From: Bacteroidales bacterium F22
GTDB taxonomy: Bacteria; Bacteroidota; Bacteroidia; Bacteroidales; Bacteroidaceae
DNA length: 64,000 bases
Assembly (NCBI GenBank): GCA_029541985.1
Contig: CP095414.1
Span: forward strand, 434,001-498,000
Direction: 5' to 3'
Shown here: positions 46,496 to 55,770 of the stretch, in pieces
Numbering within the stretch: position 1 is the first letter of the stretch
How the letters are laid out: each line of letters begins with the position of its first letter
Translations under genes and position numbers: made by a program
The notes under the pieces: generated by a model
The model's database searches: none
The model's input: the letters and a program-made list of their open reading frames with translations, nothing else
Told to the model about the DNA's origin: nothing

Positions 46496-47809
46496 TTATT
46501 TTAGAAAATCAGCAACAAGAAAATTACTTCCTGTAATCAGTATAACGTCATCAGAAGATAACTCAGAACAATGTAATTCAATCCATTGATGTATGTCATT
46601 CACGACATCTCCAGCTAGTTCATTTTCAGACGCCATTTGCTGTAATTCTTTGGCATTAAGACCTCTTTCATTAGAAGGAGCTGAGAAATGATAACTGAAG
46701 TTCGTTGGGAGCTCTCGAAGAACGGATTCGACATCTTTATCTTTCGCCATCCCAAGAAAAAAATGAATATGCCCACCAGAGGAACAGACTTCATTGGCCA
46801 TTGCAACGACTTTTTCTATGCCATTGGCATTGTGAGCTGTGTCTATGATTACCCTAGGAGAAGTCAATATTTGTTCCCATCGTCCTCGAAATCCTGTGTT
46901 CTCAGGGGTATTTGATAATCCGTTGACAAAATCCGTTATCGTAGCATCAAATTGCTCACCGATTTCATCAAAAAGAGTCAAAGCAGTTCGCACATTGGAT
47001 ACCATAGAGAAATCACCAAAATGGGATGTAAAGATGATCTTTTCGTACCGTTTGCTCGCTGTCTCAAAAGTAAGACATAGGTCACTTGCATCATAATTTG
47101 CTGTCCAATGATTATATCGTTCTTCCGACAAGATCATTCTAGCTTCCATCCGTTTACTATGTGATTCAAATACAGGTAAAGTTTCACTTGTAGATTCGCC
47201 TATGATGACAGGAGTATGTCGCTTGATTATACCGGCTTTTTCTTCAGCTATTTTAGCTAAAGTATCTCCTAATAGGTCTGTGTGATCATATGCTATGTTA
47301 GTTATCACACTAGCTATAGGATTAATTATATTAGTAGAATCTAGTCGTCCCCCTAGCCCAACTTCAATGACAGCTATATCAACTTTTTTGTCCTGAAAAT
47401 ACCGCAGAGCCATTACTGTCGTTACTTCAAAGAAAGAAGGGCTCAAGCGTTTGATATCTTCAGCATATAGATCCATAAAATCGACAAAAAAGGAATGGCT
47501 CATTTGTATCCCATTTACTCTTATACGTTCTGTAAAATCAACCAAATGAGGAGAAGAAAACAATCCTACTGTCTGCCCCGTTTCTTGTAACCAAGACGCT
47601 GTGATTGCTGAGACACTTCCCTTGCCGTTGGTTCCCGCAACATGAATTGTCGGTATTTTAGACAAATCAACATGACATGCCTTCTGAAGTGCAATAGTTC
47701 TGTCTAATCCTGGTTTATAAGCTTCTGCACCAATATTTTGGAAACTTGGAGTCGCTTTAAATAACTGTTCAACTAAATTATTGTAGCGGAACTCAATATC
47801 TTTGTTCAT
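46496..47809 (-). CDS. folC: Folylpolyglutamate synthase / dihydrofolate synthase
   Basis: Adds glutamate to folates. 437 residues with the Mur-ligase-like ATP loop HVAGTNGKGSVSAITASWL near 57-75, the folate loop SSPHLVDFTERIRVNG near 85-100, IEVGLGGRLDSTN near 146-158, AYDHTDLLGDTLAKIAEEKAGI near 172-193, and DTAHNANGIEKV near 328. ATG 47809 is used because the ORF's upstream start at 47845 would precede the predicted transcription start. Confidence 0.94.
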   Translation of the reverse strand: MNKDIEFRYNNLVEQLFKATPSFQNIGAEAYKPGLDRTIALQKACHVDLSKIPTIHVAGTNGKGSVSAITASWLQETGQTVGLFSSPHLVDFTERIRVNGIQMSHSFFVDFMDLYAEDIKRLSPSFFEVTTVMALRYFQDKKVDIAVIEVGLGGRLDSTNIINPIASVITNIAYDHTDLLGDTLAKIAEEKAGIIKRHTPVIIGESTSETLPVFESHSKRMEARMILSEERYNHWTANYDASDLCLTFETASKRYEKIIFTSHFGDFSMVSNVRTALTLFDEIGEQFDATITDFVNGLSNTPENTGFRGRWEQILTSPRVIIDTAHNANGIEKVVAMANEVCSSGGHIHFFLGMAKDKDVESVLRELPTNFSYHFSAPSNERGLNAKELQQMASENELAGDVVNDIHQWIELHCSELSSDDVILITGSNFLVADFLK

Positions 47810-47833
47810 ATCGTAAATATTCAGATTAAGTCG

Positions 47834-47841
47834 CAAATATA
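47834..47841 (-). promoter_or_regulatory. Promoter -7 element for folC
   Basis: The minus strand reads TATATTTG (47841-47834). The predicted transcript starts about 18 bases before ATG 47809. Confidence 0.5.
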
Positions 47842-47902
47842 ACAATGAAATATAAGACAGTGAAGATATGTCGGTACTAATTCAAAAAAAAGTGAGTTAT
47901 AC

Positions 47903-49282
47903 TTACCTTGCGACACGCATCAATCGCCTAAGGCGAGTTAATTCTACACCTAAAAAGCTGAGGGTAATGACCGCTGAACTAAGATCAGCCGCAGGACCAG
48001 CATATAAGACACCATCTATCCCGAAGAATCTTGGTAGGAAATAGAGTAATGGTAAAAATATGATGATTTGTCTTGATAACGATATAATAACACCATAAAT
48101 TGGTTTACCAATAGCAGAGAAATAGTTCCCTGAACATGGTTGGAATGGAACTAAAAAGATGAAAAATAGATAAATTTTGAAGTATCGTTCTGCAAATTCG
48201 AAGTATTCCGGACTTCCACTTCCAAAAATAGAGGTCAATTCTCCAGGAAATAATTGAAAGGAGCTAAAGGCAATCAACCCAATAATTAAGACACATTTCA
48301 TGATTAATGTCAACGATTTGTATACACGCTTGTAATTCTGAGCCCCGAAATTGTAACTGATAATTGGCTGAGAGCCTTGAATGATACCTAATGCAACAGA
48401 AAAGAATAAGAAATTAACCTTTGACACCACTCCTACAACTGCTAAAGGAATATCACCTCCATATTTACTGTTTGCTCCATAATGAATAAGGGCATTGTTA
48501 AGTACTATCTGTACAATCATCATTGCAATAAAAGCATTGAGAGGTGTGATTCCAAGCGCTAATATACGAACAACTGTTTTAATACGAAGTTTAAATGTGT
48601 CTCTCGATAGTGTGAATGACTTAAATTTATACCGATAATAGTATATACTCATTAGTGCTGTAAACAATTGTCCGAATACTGAAGCCCATGCTGCACCTGA
48701 GATACCCATATCAAAATGGAATATCAAAATATAGTCCAGTATTGTATTGATTACTGCTCCACCTATAAGTATAAACATCGCATACTGAGGACTTCCATCA
48801 GCTCGAATAATATGGCTAGAAGCGAATGAGAACATAAAGAGTGGTAAGCCATATAGTGTAATTCGCAGATAGTCTGAGGCATAGGGCAACACATTTGCGG
48901 TACTTCCACATAGAAGTAAAAGAGGAGTGAAATTCCAAAACATGAGAGCCATTAAAATAAAAGAGACTCCAAAGGCCATCATTAATGCATTTGTAACAAA
49001 ATATGATGCATCACGGTCATCACCACTACCTAATTTTAAAGAGAAATTAGCACTACCACCAAGACCAATCATAAAACTCAAACCAGTACAGATAGTTAGT
49101 ATCGGAAAAGCAACATTAGTCGCTGCATTACCAAGTATACCGATGCTCCTTCCTATAAATATTTGATCTATGATATTGTACAATGCACTCACAACCCCAC
49201 TAACAATAGCAGGAATAGCAAAAGTAGCAATTAATCGCCCTATAGATTTTGTGCCTAATTGTTCTCGTATATTTTCTTTCAT
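47903..49282 (-). CDS. MATE-family multidrug/metabolite exporter
   Basis: 459-residue inner-membrane protein of 12 hydrophobic helices in two related halves. Family blocks: IPAIVSGVVSALYNIIDQIFIG near 24-45, GLGGSANFSLKLGSGD near 74-89, and PLFMFSFASSHIIRADGSPQYAM in the middle. Substrates exported in exchange for Na+ or H+ cannot be predicted. Monocistronic; the promoter was not recognised. Confidence 0.9.
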   Translation of the reverse strand: MKENIREQLGTKSIGRLIATFAIPAIVSGVVSALYNIIDQIFIGRSIGILGNAATNVAFPILTICTGLSFMIGLGGSANFSLKLGSGDDRDASYFVTNALMMAFGVSFILMALMFWNFTPLLLLCGSTANVLPYASDYLRITLYGLPLFMFSFASSHIIRADGSPQYAMFILIGGAVINTILDYILIFHFDMGISGAAWASVFGQLFTALMSIYYYRYKFKSFTLSRDTFKLRIKTVVRILALGITPLNAFIAMMIVQIVLNNALIHYGANSKYGGDIPLAVVGVVSKVNFLFFSVALGIIQGSQPIISYNFGAQNYKRVYKSLTLIMKCVLIIGLIAFSSFQLFPGELTSIFGSGSPEYFEFAERYFKIYLFFIFLVPFQPCSGNYFSAIGKPIYGVIISLSRQIIIFLPLLYFLPRFFGIDGVLYAGPAADLSSAVITLSFLGVELTRLRRLMRVAR

Positions 49283-49362
49283 TGTTGGTTTTTTAGTCCT
49301 TTATACTGGGAGTCATGATTCTCTTTATTCAAATCGTTTGTACACTGAATATTTTATATAAA

Positions 49363-49396
49363 AAATTAGCTGTGACTATTTTGTCGCAGCTAATTT
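49363..49396 (-). terminator. Terminator after the DUF5606 gene
   Basis: 14-base stem (49363-49376 / 49383-49396, one G-U pair), loop of six, followed on the minus strand by UUUUUAUA. It lies about 78 bases past the stop. Confidence 0.75.
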
Positions 49397-49473
49397 ATAA
49401 GAGCTAATTATTTAATTCAAAGCGATGCTCAAAACTAATAACGAGGAAAATCTATTCTTTAAAAGAGTAAAGA

Positions 49474-49926
49474 CTATTTGTTTTCTTCTGAATCTTCAGC
49501 TTCTTTAGCAATGGCCTTTTTCATTTCTTCGATTTTCTCATCAGTAATTTCATTATTCTCTAATAATAAATTATACCACTGAATCAATTTCTTTATATCT
49601 GAAGCATGTACTCTATCTCTATCAAATTCCGGAAGCACGTTTCCAAATAAATCAAAGAGTTCATCTTTAGATACCTTCTTTAGATTAAAATCTACCTTTT
49701 CCCCATTCATATATCCAAATAAACTAGCCATAATTTCACGAAGTGGAACTTCTTCTTCATAAGTGTACATTGCTACATCAGACAATGCAACTACTTGCTC
49801 TGTACTATGAACTGGCATGCGTTTACTTCGGTCAATAGTTTCTACGATAAGCATACGTTTATTGTTAGACAAAAGTCTATATAATCCTGGCTTTCCTGAA
49901 ATTGATAGAATATTTTCTAAAATCAT
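49474..49926 (-). CDS. DUF5606-family protein
   Basis: 150 residues of a Bacteroidota-restricted family of unknown function. N-terminal ILSISGKPGLYRLLS and KRMLIVETIDRSKRMPVHST look like a small beta domain; a helical part follows (VSKDELFDLFGNVLPEFDRDRV, DIKKLIQWYNLLLEN) and an acidic, lysine-rich tail. Soluble, no signal peptide. It has a full consensus promoter and its own terminator, so it is expressed as a single gene. Confidence 0.8.
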   Translation of the reverse strand: MILENILSISGKPGLYRLLSNNKRMLIVETIDRSKRMPVHSTEQVVALSDVAMYTYEEEVPLREIMASLFGYMNGEKVDFNLKKVSKDELFDLFGNVLPEFDRDRVHASDIKKLIQWYNLLLENNEITDEKIEEMKKAIAKEAEDSEENK

Positions 49927-49977
49927 TACTTTATTTTTAAATGAGTAAATTGCTAATTCTTTTTAATATAGCGACGA

Positions 49978-50008
49978 CAAATATAATTCAAACTACTCGA
50001 ATATCAAA
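49978..50008 (-). promoter_or_regulatory. Full Bacteroidota promoter for the DUF5606 gene
   Basis: Minus strand: TTTG (50008-50005), 19 bases, TATATTTG (49985-49978), an exact match to the consensus, about 52 bases before the ATG. Confidence 0.75.
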
Positions 50009-50135
50009 AGAATAAAGTCAAAAAGAATGGGTAAAAATAAATACAATAAAATACATTCTAGATGAGCTTATTCTAAAAAAATATTTATACCTTGCATCAG
50101 TAACCTTTAAAATAACCTTATTAAAAATTTAAATT

Positions 50136-51242
50136 ATGATTGTAGGAATTCCAAAAGAAATTAAGAACAATGAAAATCGGGTGGCAATGACTCCAGCTGG
50201 AGTGGCTGCTGTCATCGCTGCAGGACACAAAGTATATGTGCAGTCAACTGCAGGAGAAGGAAGTGGCTTTTCTGACCAAGAATATCAAGATGCAGGAGCT
50301 ATATTACTTTCAACCATCGAAGAGGTCTATAATATAGCCAAAATGATTGTAAAAGTTAAAGAACCTATTTCATCAGAGTATTCTCTGATAAAAGAAGATC
50401 AACTGATTTTTACGTATTTTCATTTTGCCAGCAACAGAGCACTTACTGACGCTATGATCAAACAAAAGGGTATCTGTTTGGCATATGAAACGGTAAGAAT
50501 GGATGATGATTCACTACCTCTACTGATACCTATGTCCGAAGTTGCTGGAAGAATGGCAGTACAAGAAGGAGCTCATTATCTAGAAGAATCACAGGGGGGA
50601 AAAGGAGTATTGCTTGGTGGAGTGACTGGTGTCAAACCAGCTCAAGTACTCATCTTGGGTGGTGGCATCGTAGGAACCAACGCTGCGAAGATGGCTGCTG
50701 GACTTGGAGCTAACGTCATTATTGCTGACATCAACATGAACAGACTTCGCTACCTGAGTCATGTACTACCCAATAATGTACACACCCTCTACTCTTCTGT
50801 TGGAAATATAACAGAAATGCTACCTCATGTTGATTTAGTTATTGGTTCTGTATTGGTCAGAGGAGATAAGACTCCTTATTTAATTTCTAGAGAGATGCTC
50901 AAGACATTGAAACCGGGAACCGTCTTAGTAGATGTCGCTATTGATCAAGGGGGGTGTTTCGAAACTTCTAGACCAACAACACATAGTGACCCTATTTACT
51001 TCGTAGATGGTATACTCCATTATGCTGTAGCTAATATACCAGGTGCCGTACCGAGAACCTCAACGTTAGCATTAACCAATGTGACTCTGCCTTATGCCTT
51101 ACAATTAGCCAATAAAGGATGGAAGAAAGCATGTAAAGAAAATATAGCTTTGCAGCAAGGGCTTAATATTGTTAATGGAGATATTGTCTTTAAACCCGTT
51201 GCTGATTTATTTAATCTGACATATAAGAAATTGAATCTTTAA
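50136..51242 (+). CDS. ald: Alanine dehydrogenase
   Basis: NAD-dependent conversion of alanine to pyruvate and ammonia. 368 residues: MIVGIPKEIKNNENRVAMTP at the start (substrate-binding Arg/Lys region), the Rossmann glycine loop ILGGGIVGTNAAKMAAGLGANV near 171-192, and NIPGAVPRTSTLALTNVTLPYAL near 303-325. Length and motifs are typical. A single gene on the plus strand. The -7 region (TATACCTTG) is only an approximate match. Confidence 0.94.
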   Translation: MIVGIPKEIKNNENRVAMTPAGVAAVIAAGHKVYVQSTAGEGSGFSDQEYQDAGAILLSTIEEVYNIAKMIVKVKEPISSEYSLIKEDQLIFTYFHFASNRALTDAMIKQKGICLAYETVRMDDDSLPLLIPMSEVAGRMAVQEGAHYLEESQGGKGVLLGGVTGVKPAQVLILGGGIVGTNAAKMAAGLGANVIIADINMNRLRYLSHVLPNNVHTLYSSVGNITEMLPHVDLVIGSVLVRGDKTPYLISREMLKTLKPGTVLVDVAIDQGGCFETSRPTTHSDPIYFVDGILHYAVANIPGAVPRTSTLALTNVTLPYALQLANKGWKKACKENIALQQGLNIVNGDIVFKPVADLFNLTYKKLNL

Positions 51243-51274
51243 ATTTCTAATCATCATTTAGCAGCAGTAGAACG

Positions 51275-52873
51275 TTAGTTTCTACTGCTAGCTAAAACAA
51301 TATTGATATAGGTATTGTCGTTTTGGCTGTTTATTTGTAAAGCTGCTTGGTAGTGATTAGAGAGGATTTTACATCTCTCCACTAAATATGGAACGAATTG
51401 AACAATACTATTATTTTTTCTTACCGTCTGTGTGAGGTCATTTACTATCAGCATCTGATATGGCACTTCAAACTGATTAATAATAGCTTGATAACGCACA
51501 TCTGAATCAAGAAAAAGTCCTTCTTTAGTTTCTGAGAAATATTTTTTCAGCGACACCAAACTCTTGGAGCAAATAAGTTTATCATCTGCTATCAGTAAAT
51601 ACCAATCAGCCTGATTATAAGAAGAATCGTCATCACTAAATAATTCAAGAAGATGATTCGTTTGAATCTTCCCTAAGGTTGAAATACTTCGATCAAATCT
51701 ATAACTAGAAAGATATCGGCCAAGATTACTTCTACTAAATTTTTGTTTCATAGGAAAGACCAAAATATGATGAGTTGTATCTTCCTTCATTATGACATCA
51801 CAAACTTGATGCACTGAATATTTATCCAACAAAGCAACAAACTGATTTTCTTTGTCTCCCCATTCAATAGATGCATAATGTTTCCATTCGAGTAAATTAC
51901 TAATGCTAATATGTCTGAAATAAATTGTGCTTAATGGCAATTGACTGCTAGGGAATGTATTTATTTTGGATTGAGAATGGAGGGTGCTAAGTAGAGTGGA
52001 TTTCCCTTTTGATTTAACCATCCCAGTAAGATAGATATTATTATGCTTGAGTTCTAAGTCGAAGACAGCCCATCCTGATGAGTTAACTCCAACTCTTTTA
52101 CGAGTAGTTTGTTGATTAGCATAGATCTTTTCCATATCAACATAGACGATAGCATTACAAGTCGATTTTGAATTCTCTATTTCTTTAAATGATGAATCTA
52201 AGGATAGATTGTTCTTATCCCGAATAGCATCAATCATCTCACGGACAAGATAGAAATGACTACTGAAAACGATATAATTTTTTCCTATATATGCAACTAA
52301 ATAATCATTTTCTGTAGATAAAAAATATATCAAGACTTTCTTACTACGATAATGAATCACTTTAGGATTATTTCTAATTTTGAATTTCTCATGAATGAAA
52401 TGAGTAAAGGAGGCTTCTGTTATTCCATTTGTTTTTATATAAAACATATAATTAGTTCCTTCTTTGTTTATATGATAACTAACAAGCAGGTTATTGCTGA
52501 TGCTTAAAGGATTGTGCAATGAATCCTTTGAATATGGCTGTATGATAAGAGAATTTATTTTATGCTCTAAAGTTGAAATGCCATTCTTAGTATAAAAAAG
52601 GGCCTCAAAAAATTCTTTGGGGAGGGTGGAATATCTTTGTTTGGATTCCAACAATTTGGACATATTAAGATGGATATCTCGTGACAACATAGAAATGTTT
52701 CTAATTTCTAATATAGCGGTTGAAGAACAAGGAACGAGACTGTATAAATTAACTTTAGATTGATTTTCTATATTACCTATTTTTCTGTACAATTGGATGC
52801 TTCCAATAGCAGTCGATAATAAAACAATGACGAGCAGTACTATCCATAGATAGCTTTGTTTCAACTTATTCAC
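51275..52873 (-). CDS. Membrane-anchored protein of unknown function (DUF3352-like, tentative)
   Basis: 532 residues beginning with GTG. An N-terminal membrane helix (about 10-29, LWIVLLVIVLLSTAIGSIQL) is followed by a large, presumably periplasmic region with duplicated-looking alpha/beta modules (for example AYIGKNYIVFSSHFYLVREM and LLIADDKLICSKSLVSLKKYF, both on the pattern of a strand, turn and helix). This resembles the DUF3352-type proteins of Bacteroidales, but I cannot confirm it. A 10-base inverted repeat spans its stop codon. Function unknown. Confidence 0.6.
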   Translation of the reverse strand: MNKLKQSYLWIVLLVIVLLSTAIGSIQLYRKIGNIENQSKVNLYSLVPCSSTAILEIRNISMLSRDIHLNMSKLLESKQRYSTLPKEFFEALFYTKNGISTLEHKINSLIIQPYSKDSLHNPLSISNNLLVSYHINKEGTNYMFYIKTNGITEASFTHFIHEKFKIRNNPKVIHYRSKKVLIYFLSTENDYLVAYIGKNYIVFSSHFYLVREMIDAIRDKNNLSLDSSFKEIENSKSTCNAIVYVDMEKIYANQQTTRKRVGVNSSGWAVFDLELKHNNIYLTGMVKSKGKSTLLSTLHSQSKINTFPSSQLPLSTIYFRHISISNLLEWKHYASIEWGDKENQFVALLDKYSVHQVCDVIMKEDTTHHILVFPMKQKFSRSNLGRYLSSYRFDRSISTLGKIQTNHLLELFSDDDSSYNQADWYLLIADDKLICSKSLVSLKKYFSETKEGLFLDSDVRYQAIINQFEVPYQMLIVNDLTQTVRKNNSIVQFVPYLVERCKILSNHYQAALQINSQNDNTYINIVLASSRN

Positions 52874-53011
52874 ACCTTAAATTTTAATTTGTTATTTTCT
52901 TTATAACTATCGCTCTGTGAAATAATTCCACTTTATTGCAATTATTTTACTAAGTTATACATTTATAAGTAAATAAACAAGAATTATTATAGAAATTTAC
53001 AGGTGCCCCAT

Positions 53012-53770
53012 TCAGAATTCAACAACAAGACCATCGTACGCAACATGTACATTTGAGGGTAAAGTCATTTCTACTTCATTATGAAGACCAAAATCATGGC
53101 TCATATGAATAAGATATGTTTCTTTTGCTCTTATCCGATTAGCAACAGCCAAAGCATGTTCAAGATTCTGGTGTGTTAAATGTGGTTTTGATCTTAAAGC
53201 ATTAATAAATAGAACTTCAATTCCTTCGAGAGATTTGTAACTCTCTTCAGGTAGGGTTAGCATATCAGTTATATAGCCTAAATTACCTATTCGATATCCA
53301 AGAATCGGCATCTTACCATGCATCACTCTAAATGATTTAACTTCCAAGTGCCCTATTCTTAGTATTCTATTAGGTGCTAATTCATGAAGTTGGATTTGGG
53401 GAGCACCAGGATATTTTGTTTTTCCAAAACAATATGGGATGCGCTCATACAGTGCTTTAGTCGTGTTGCGGTCCGCATAAATATCTATAGGAGATAATCT
53501 AGTAAATGAACGTAAATCATCTATCCCTCCGACATGGTCATAGTGAACATGTGTAATCAATACAGCATCTAATGGTTTATAGTCAAAATGGAAAGCTTGT
53601 TGATAAAAATCAGGACCACAATCTAACAAGATACGTACATCTCCATCGGTAATCAACGAGCTGCAACGCATCCGCTTATCTCTTGGATTGCTAGAAGTAC
53701 ATACAGGACAACGACAACCTATTTCTGGCACACCAATGCTCGTTCCACTTCCTAAGACTTGAACTTTCAT
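53012..53770 (-). CDS. PhnP-like metallo-beta-lactamase-fold hydrolase
   Basis: 252 residues. Structural zinc cysteines in EIGCRCPVCTS (17-27), then GTSIGVPEIG, LLDCGPDFYQQA, the metal motif THVHYDHVGGIDDLR near 74-88, VMHGKMPILGYRIG near 149, DMLTLPEE, and HMSHDFGLHNE near the end are those of PhnP-type phosphodiesterases. Here it follows murB with a one-base gap, not a phn cluster, so phosphonate use is unlikely and the substrate is open. Confidence 0.85.
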   Translation of the reverse strand: MKVQVLGSGTSIGVPEIGCRCPVCTSSNPRDKRMRCSSLITDGDVRILLDCGPDFYQQAFHFDYKPLDAVLITHVHYDHVGGIDDLRSFTRLSPIDIYADRNTTKALYERIPYCFGKTKYPGAPQIQLHELAPNRILRIGHLEVKSFRVMHGKMPILGYRIGNLGYITDMLTLPEESYKSLEGIEVLFINALRSKPHLTHQNLEHALAVANRIRAKETYLIHMSHDFGLHNEVEMTLPSNVHVAYDGLVVEF

Positions 53771-53771
53771 G

Positions 53772-54803
53772 TTAAATAATATTAACTTCAGGGTATATTA
53801 TTATCCCAAACTTTTCTTCTACCTTTTTAATAAGATATTGGTATAATTCAATAATTTCTTGGGCTGAAGCACCGCCCAGATTGATTAATACTAAAGCTTG
53901 ATCCTTATGTACTGCTACATTTCCCATAGATTTACCTTTCCAACCAATTTGTTCAATCATCCATCCTGCAGGAATCTTGACACGTAAGTCATCAATACGA
54001 TAACTAGGCATAGAAGGATATCTTGATAGTAAAGATTGGTATTTTTCTTCTGAAACGATAGGATTAACAAAAAAGCTTCCTGCATTTCCTAGTTCTTTAG
54101 GGTCTGGTAATTTCTTTTTTCGTATTGCTATGATTGCTTGACGAATTAAAGAAAGGGTAATTTCTTTCACATCAGAACAATTCATTGATTGTAATTGAGA
54201 CTTAATAGCTCCATATTCAAGGGTCACTCTATGCAGAAGAGAAAATCGATAATCTACATACGTCACGATATAATGTCCCCGTATTTCTGGATTTTTAAAG
54301 ATACTATTTCTGTATCCATAGTTGCATTCTTCATTGGTCCAATATCTGACTTGAGCTGTATCTAATGAATAAGTCTGAACTCTTCTCACTAACTGTGATA
54401 CTTCTACACCATAGGCACCTATGTTCTGCACGACAGAAGCTCCTACTTCACCTGGAATATTTGAAAGGTTTTCTGCTCCATACAAATGATTGTCGACACA
54501 ATACGAAACTAAGTCATCCCACAAAACACCCGCACCAACTCTTAGTGTCACGGTTTCATCGTCCCGGGCTATTTCTTTGATTCCTAATATGCGGCTGTGT
54601 AATATGGTACCTACATAGGGTTTACTGAACAAAAGATTACTCCCAGATCCTACATGCAAAATGGGTGTAGGATATTTATCCTTTTCTATTAATATCTCTT
54701 CTAATTGGTCAAGAGTATCATATTCAATCAGACACTTTGTAGGCACATCGATTCCAAAAGTATTATATTCTTTTAGTGAAGTATTATATTTAATTGAAGT
54801 CAT
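53772..54803 (-). CDS. murB: UDP-N-acetylenolpyruvoylglucosamine reductase
   Basis: NADPH-dependent step making UDP-MurNAc for peptidoglycan. 343 residues, the E. coli-length type I form: NTSLKEYNTFGIDVPTKCLI at the N-terminus, FAD-binding HVGSGSNLLFSK near 45-56, NIPGEVGASVVQNIGAYGVE near 111-130, and NAGSFFVNPIVSEE with the active-site Ser region near 240. Part of a tdh-DUF4348-murB-phnP-like run (gaps 39, 16 and 1 bases). Confidence 0.95.
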   Translation of the reverse strand: MTSIKYNTSLKEYNTFGIDVPTKCLIEYDTLDQLEEILIEKDKYPTPILHVGSGSNLLFSKPYVGTILHSRILGIKEIARDDETVTLRVGAGVLWDDLVSYCVDNHLYGAENLSNIPGEVGASVVQNIGAYGVEVSQLVRRVQTYSLDTAQVRYWTNEECNYGYRNSIFKNPEIRGHYIVTYVDYRFSLLHRVTLEYGAIKSQLQSMNCSDVKEITLSLIRQAIIAIRKKKLPDPKELGNAGSFFVNPIVSEEKYQSLLSRYPSMPSYRIDDLRVKIPAGWMIEQIGWKGKSMGNVAVHKDQALVLINLGGASAQEIIELYQYLIKKVEEKFGIIIYPEVNII

Positions 54804-54819
54804 AATTATATTATTAGTT

Positions 54820-55731
54820 TTAGATACCTACATCTTCATAACGAACTAGTTTCCAACGATTATTGAAATTCATCGAGAAACTTAGATTTAGTAGGAAACC
54901 ACTTCCTGATCCTTTTAATACAACGAGTCTGTTACGTGATTTTGAGGATAAGTATTGACCATAGTCAAGGGATATTAAGTGATCACTTTGAAGATAGGGC
55001 CTGAAAGATGGCCATTGCTCTGAATCGATAACTCCTTGTATAATCGAATCACCATGTTGATCATCAACAGTAACGTAGGGAAGTGTGCGTTTTACATGTT
55101 GTTGTTGGAATAACGAGTCATTAGCAAATTTCATCCAAAAATCAATGAATGCGCCTAAGCGACTTTGTGAAGTCTCAAATGTATGTTCAGGGGCATAATG
55201 AACTGCTTCAAGTAGCCAAACTCCTTTTACTTTTTTGAAATAATAGCGTCGGCATGCCTTATGTGTGACATCGTAATACGATACCTTTACTTCATTTATG
55301 TCGGATGAGGTCAAAAGAGTGTCTTGAGCTACGTTATCAAGTAAAAAACTATAATATGGACTTTTAATTAATAAGGAATCCAACTTCCAATTTTCCTTTT
55401 GGCAGTAGGTTAAACTATCGCCTACATAAATAGGCAACGGAAAGGCTGTTCTTAAATATTGCAAACTAGAGTCGACGCTATATGCATATAGAAAATCCTC
55501 AAAGTTATCATCTACTTGTAAAGGTTTTAGTTCAGGCACTTGGTCTACAAGAGAATCACGAGAAGTGGAAAGAGAATCGATCAATTCTGAGATAATTGTC
55601 ATTTGATTATCCCACGCTTCTATTTCAGCTTTTTCATTGGGTTCTGTTTTCTTTGACTGACAAGCACCAACAAACAATAAGGTAAGAAATACGATTGAAA
55701 AGAGAACGTATTTATTACCTAGTTGTTTCAT
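54820..55731 (-). CDS. DUF4348-type lipoprotein
   Basis: 303 residues: lipoprotein signal with lipobox FVGAC at Cys24, a short linker and a mixed globular region including FEDFLYAYSVDSSLQYLRTA (about 75) and SPYYSFLLDNV. Resembles the DUF4348 family of Bacteroidales lipoproteins; function unknown, likely facing the periplasm or outer membrane. ATG 55731 directly precedes the signal; an ORF extension of 11 codons is rejected. It lies between tdh and murB. Confidence 0.7.
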   Translation of the reverse strand: MKQLGNKYVLFSIVFLTLLFVGACQSKKTEPNEKAEIEAWDNQMTIISELIDSLSTSRDSLVDQVPELKPLQVDDNFEDFLYAYSVDSSLQYLRTAFPLPIYVGDSLTYCQKENWKLDSLLIKSPYYSFLLDNVAQDTLLTSSDINEVKVSYYDVTHKACRRYYFKKVKGVWLLEAVHYAPEHTFETSQSRLGAFIDFWMKFANDSLFQQQHVKRTLPYVTVDDQHGDSIIQGVIDSEQWPSFRPYLQSDHLISLDYGQYLSSKSRNRLVVLKGSGSGFLLNLSFSMNFNNRWKLVRYEDVGI

Positions 55732-55770
55732 TCTTTTATATTTCTGCTCATCATGCATGTACATTGTTGA

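Noticed and set aside
51263..51289. Intrinsic terminator between ald and the following minus-strand gene
   Set aside because: The inverted repeat AGCAGTAGAA/TTCTACTGCT is clear but lacks a T run on either strand and spans the stop codon of the minus-strand gene, so termination is doubtful.
53012..53770. Phosphonate-use function for the PhnP-like hydrolase
   Set aside because: The fold and cysteines match PhnP, but no other phn genes are present and it is adjacent to murB, so the substrate is left open.
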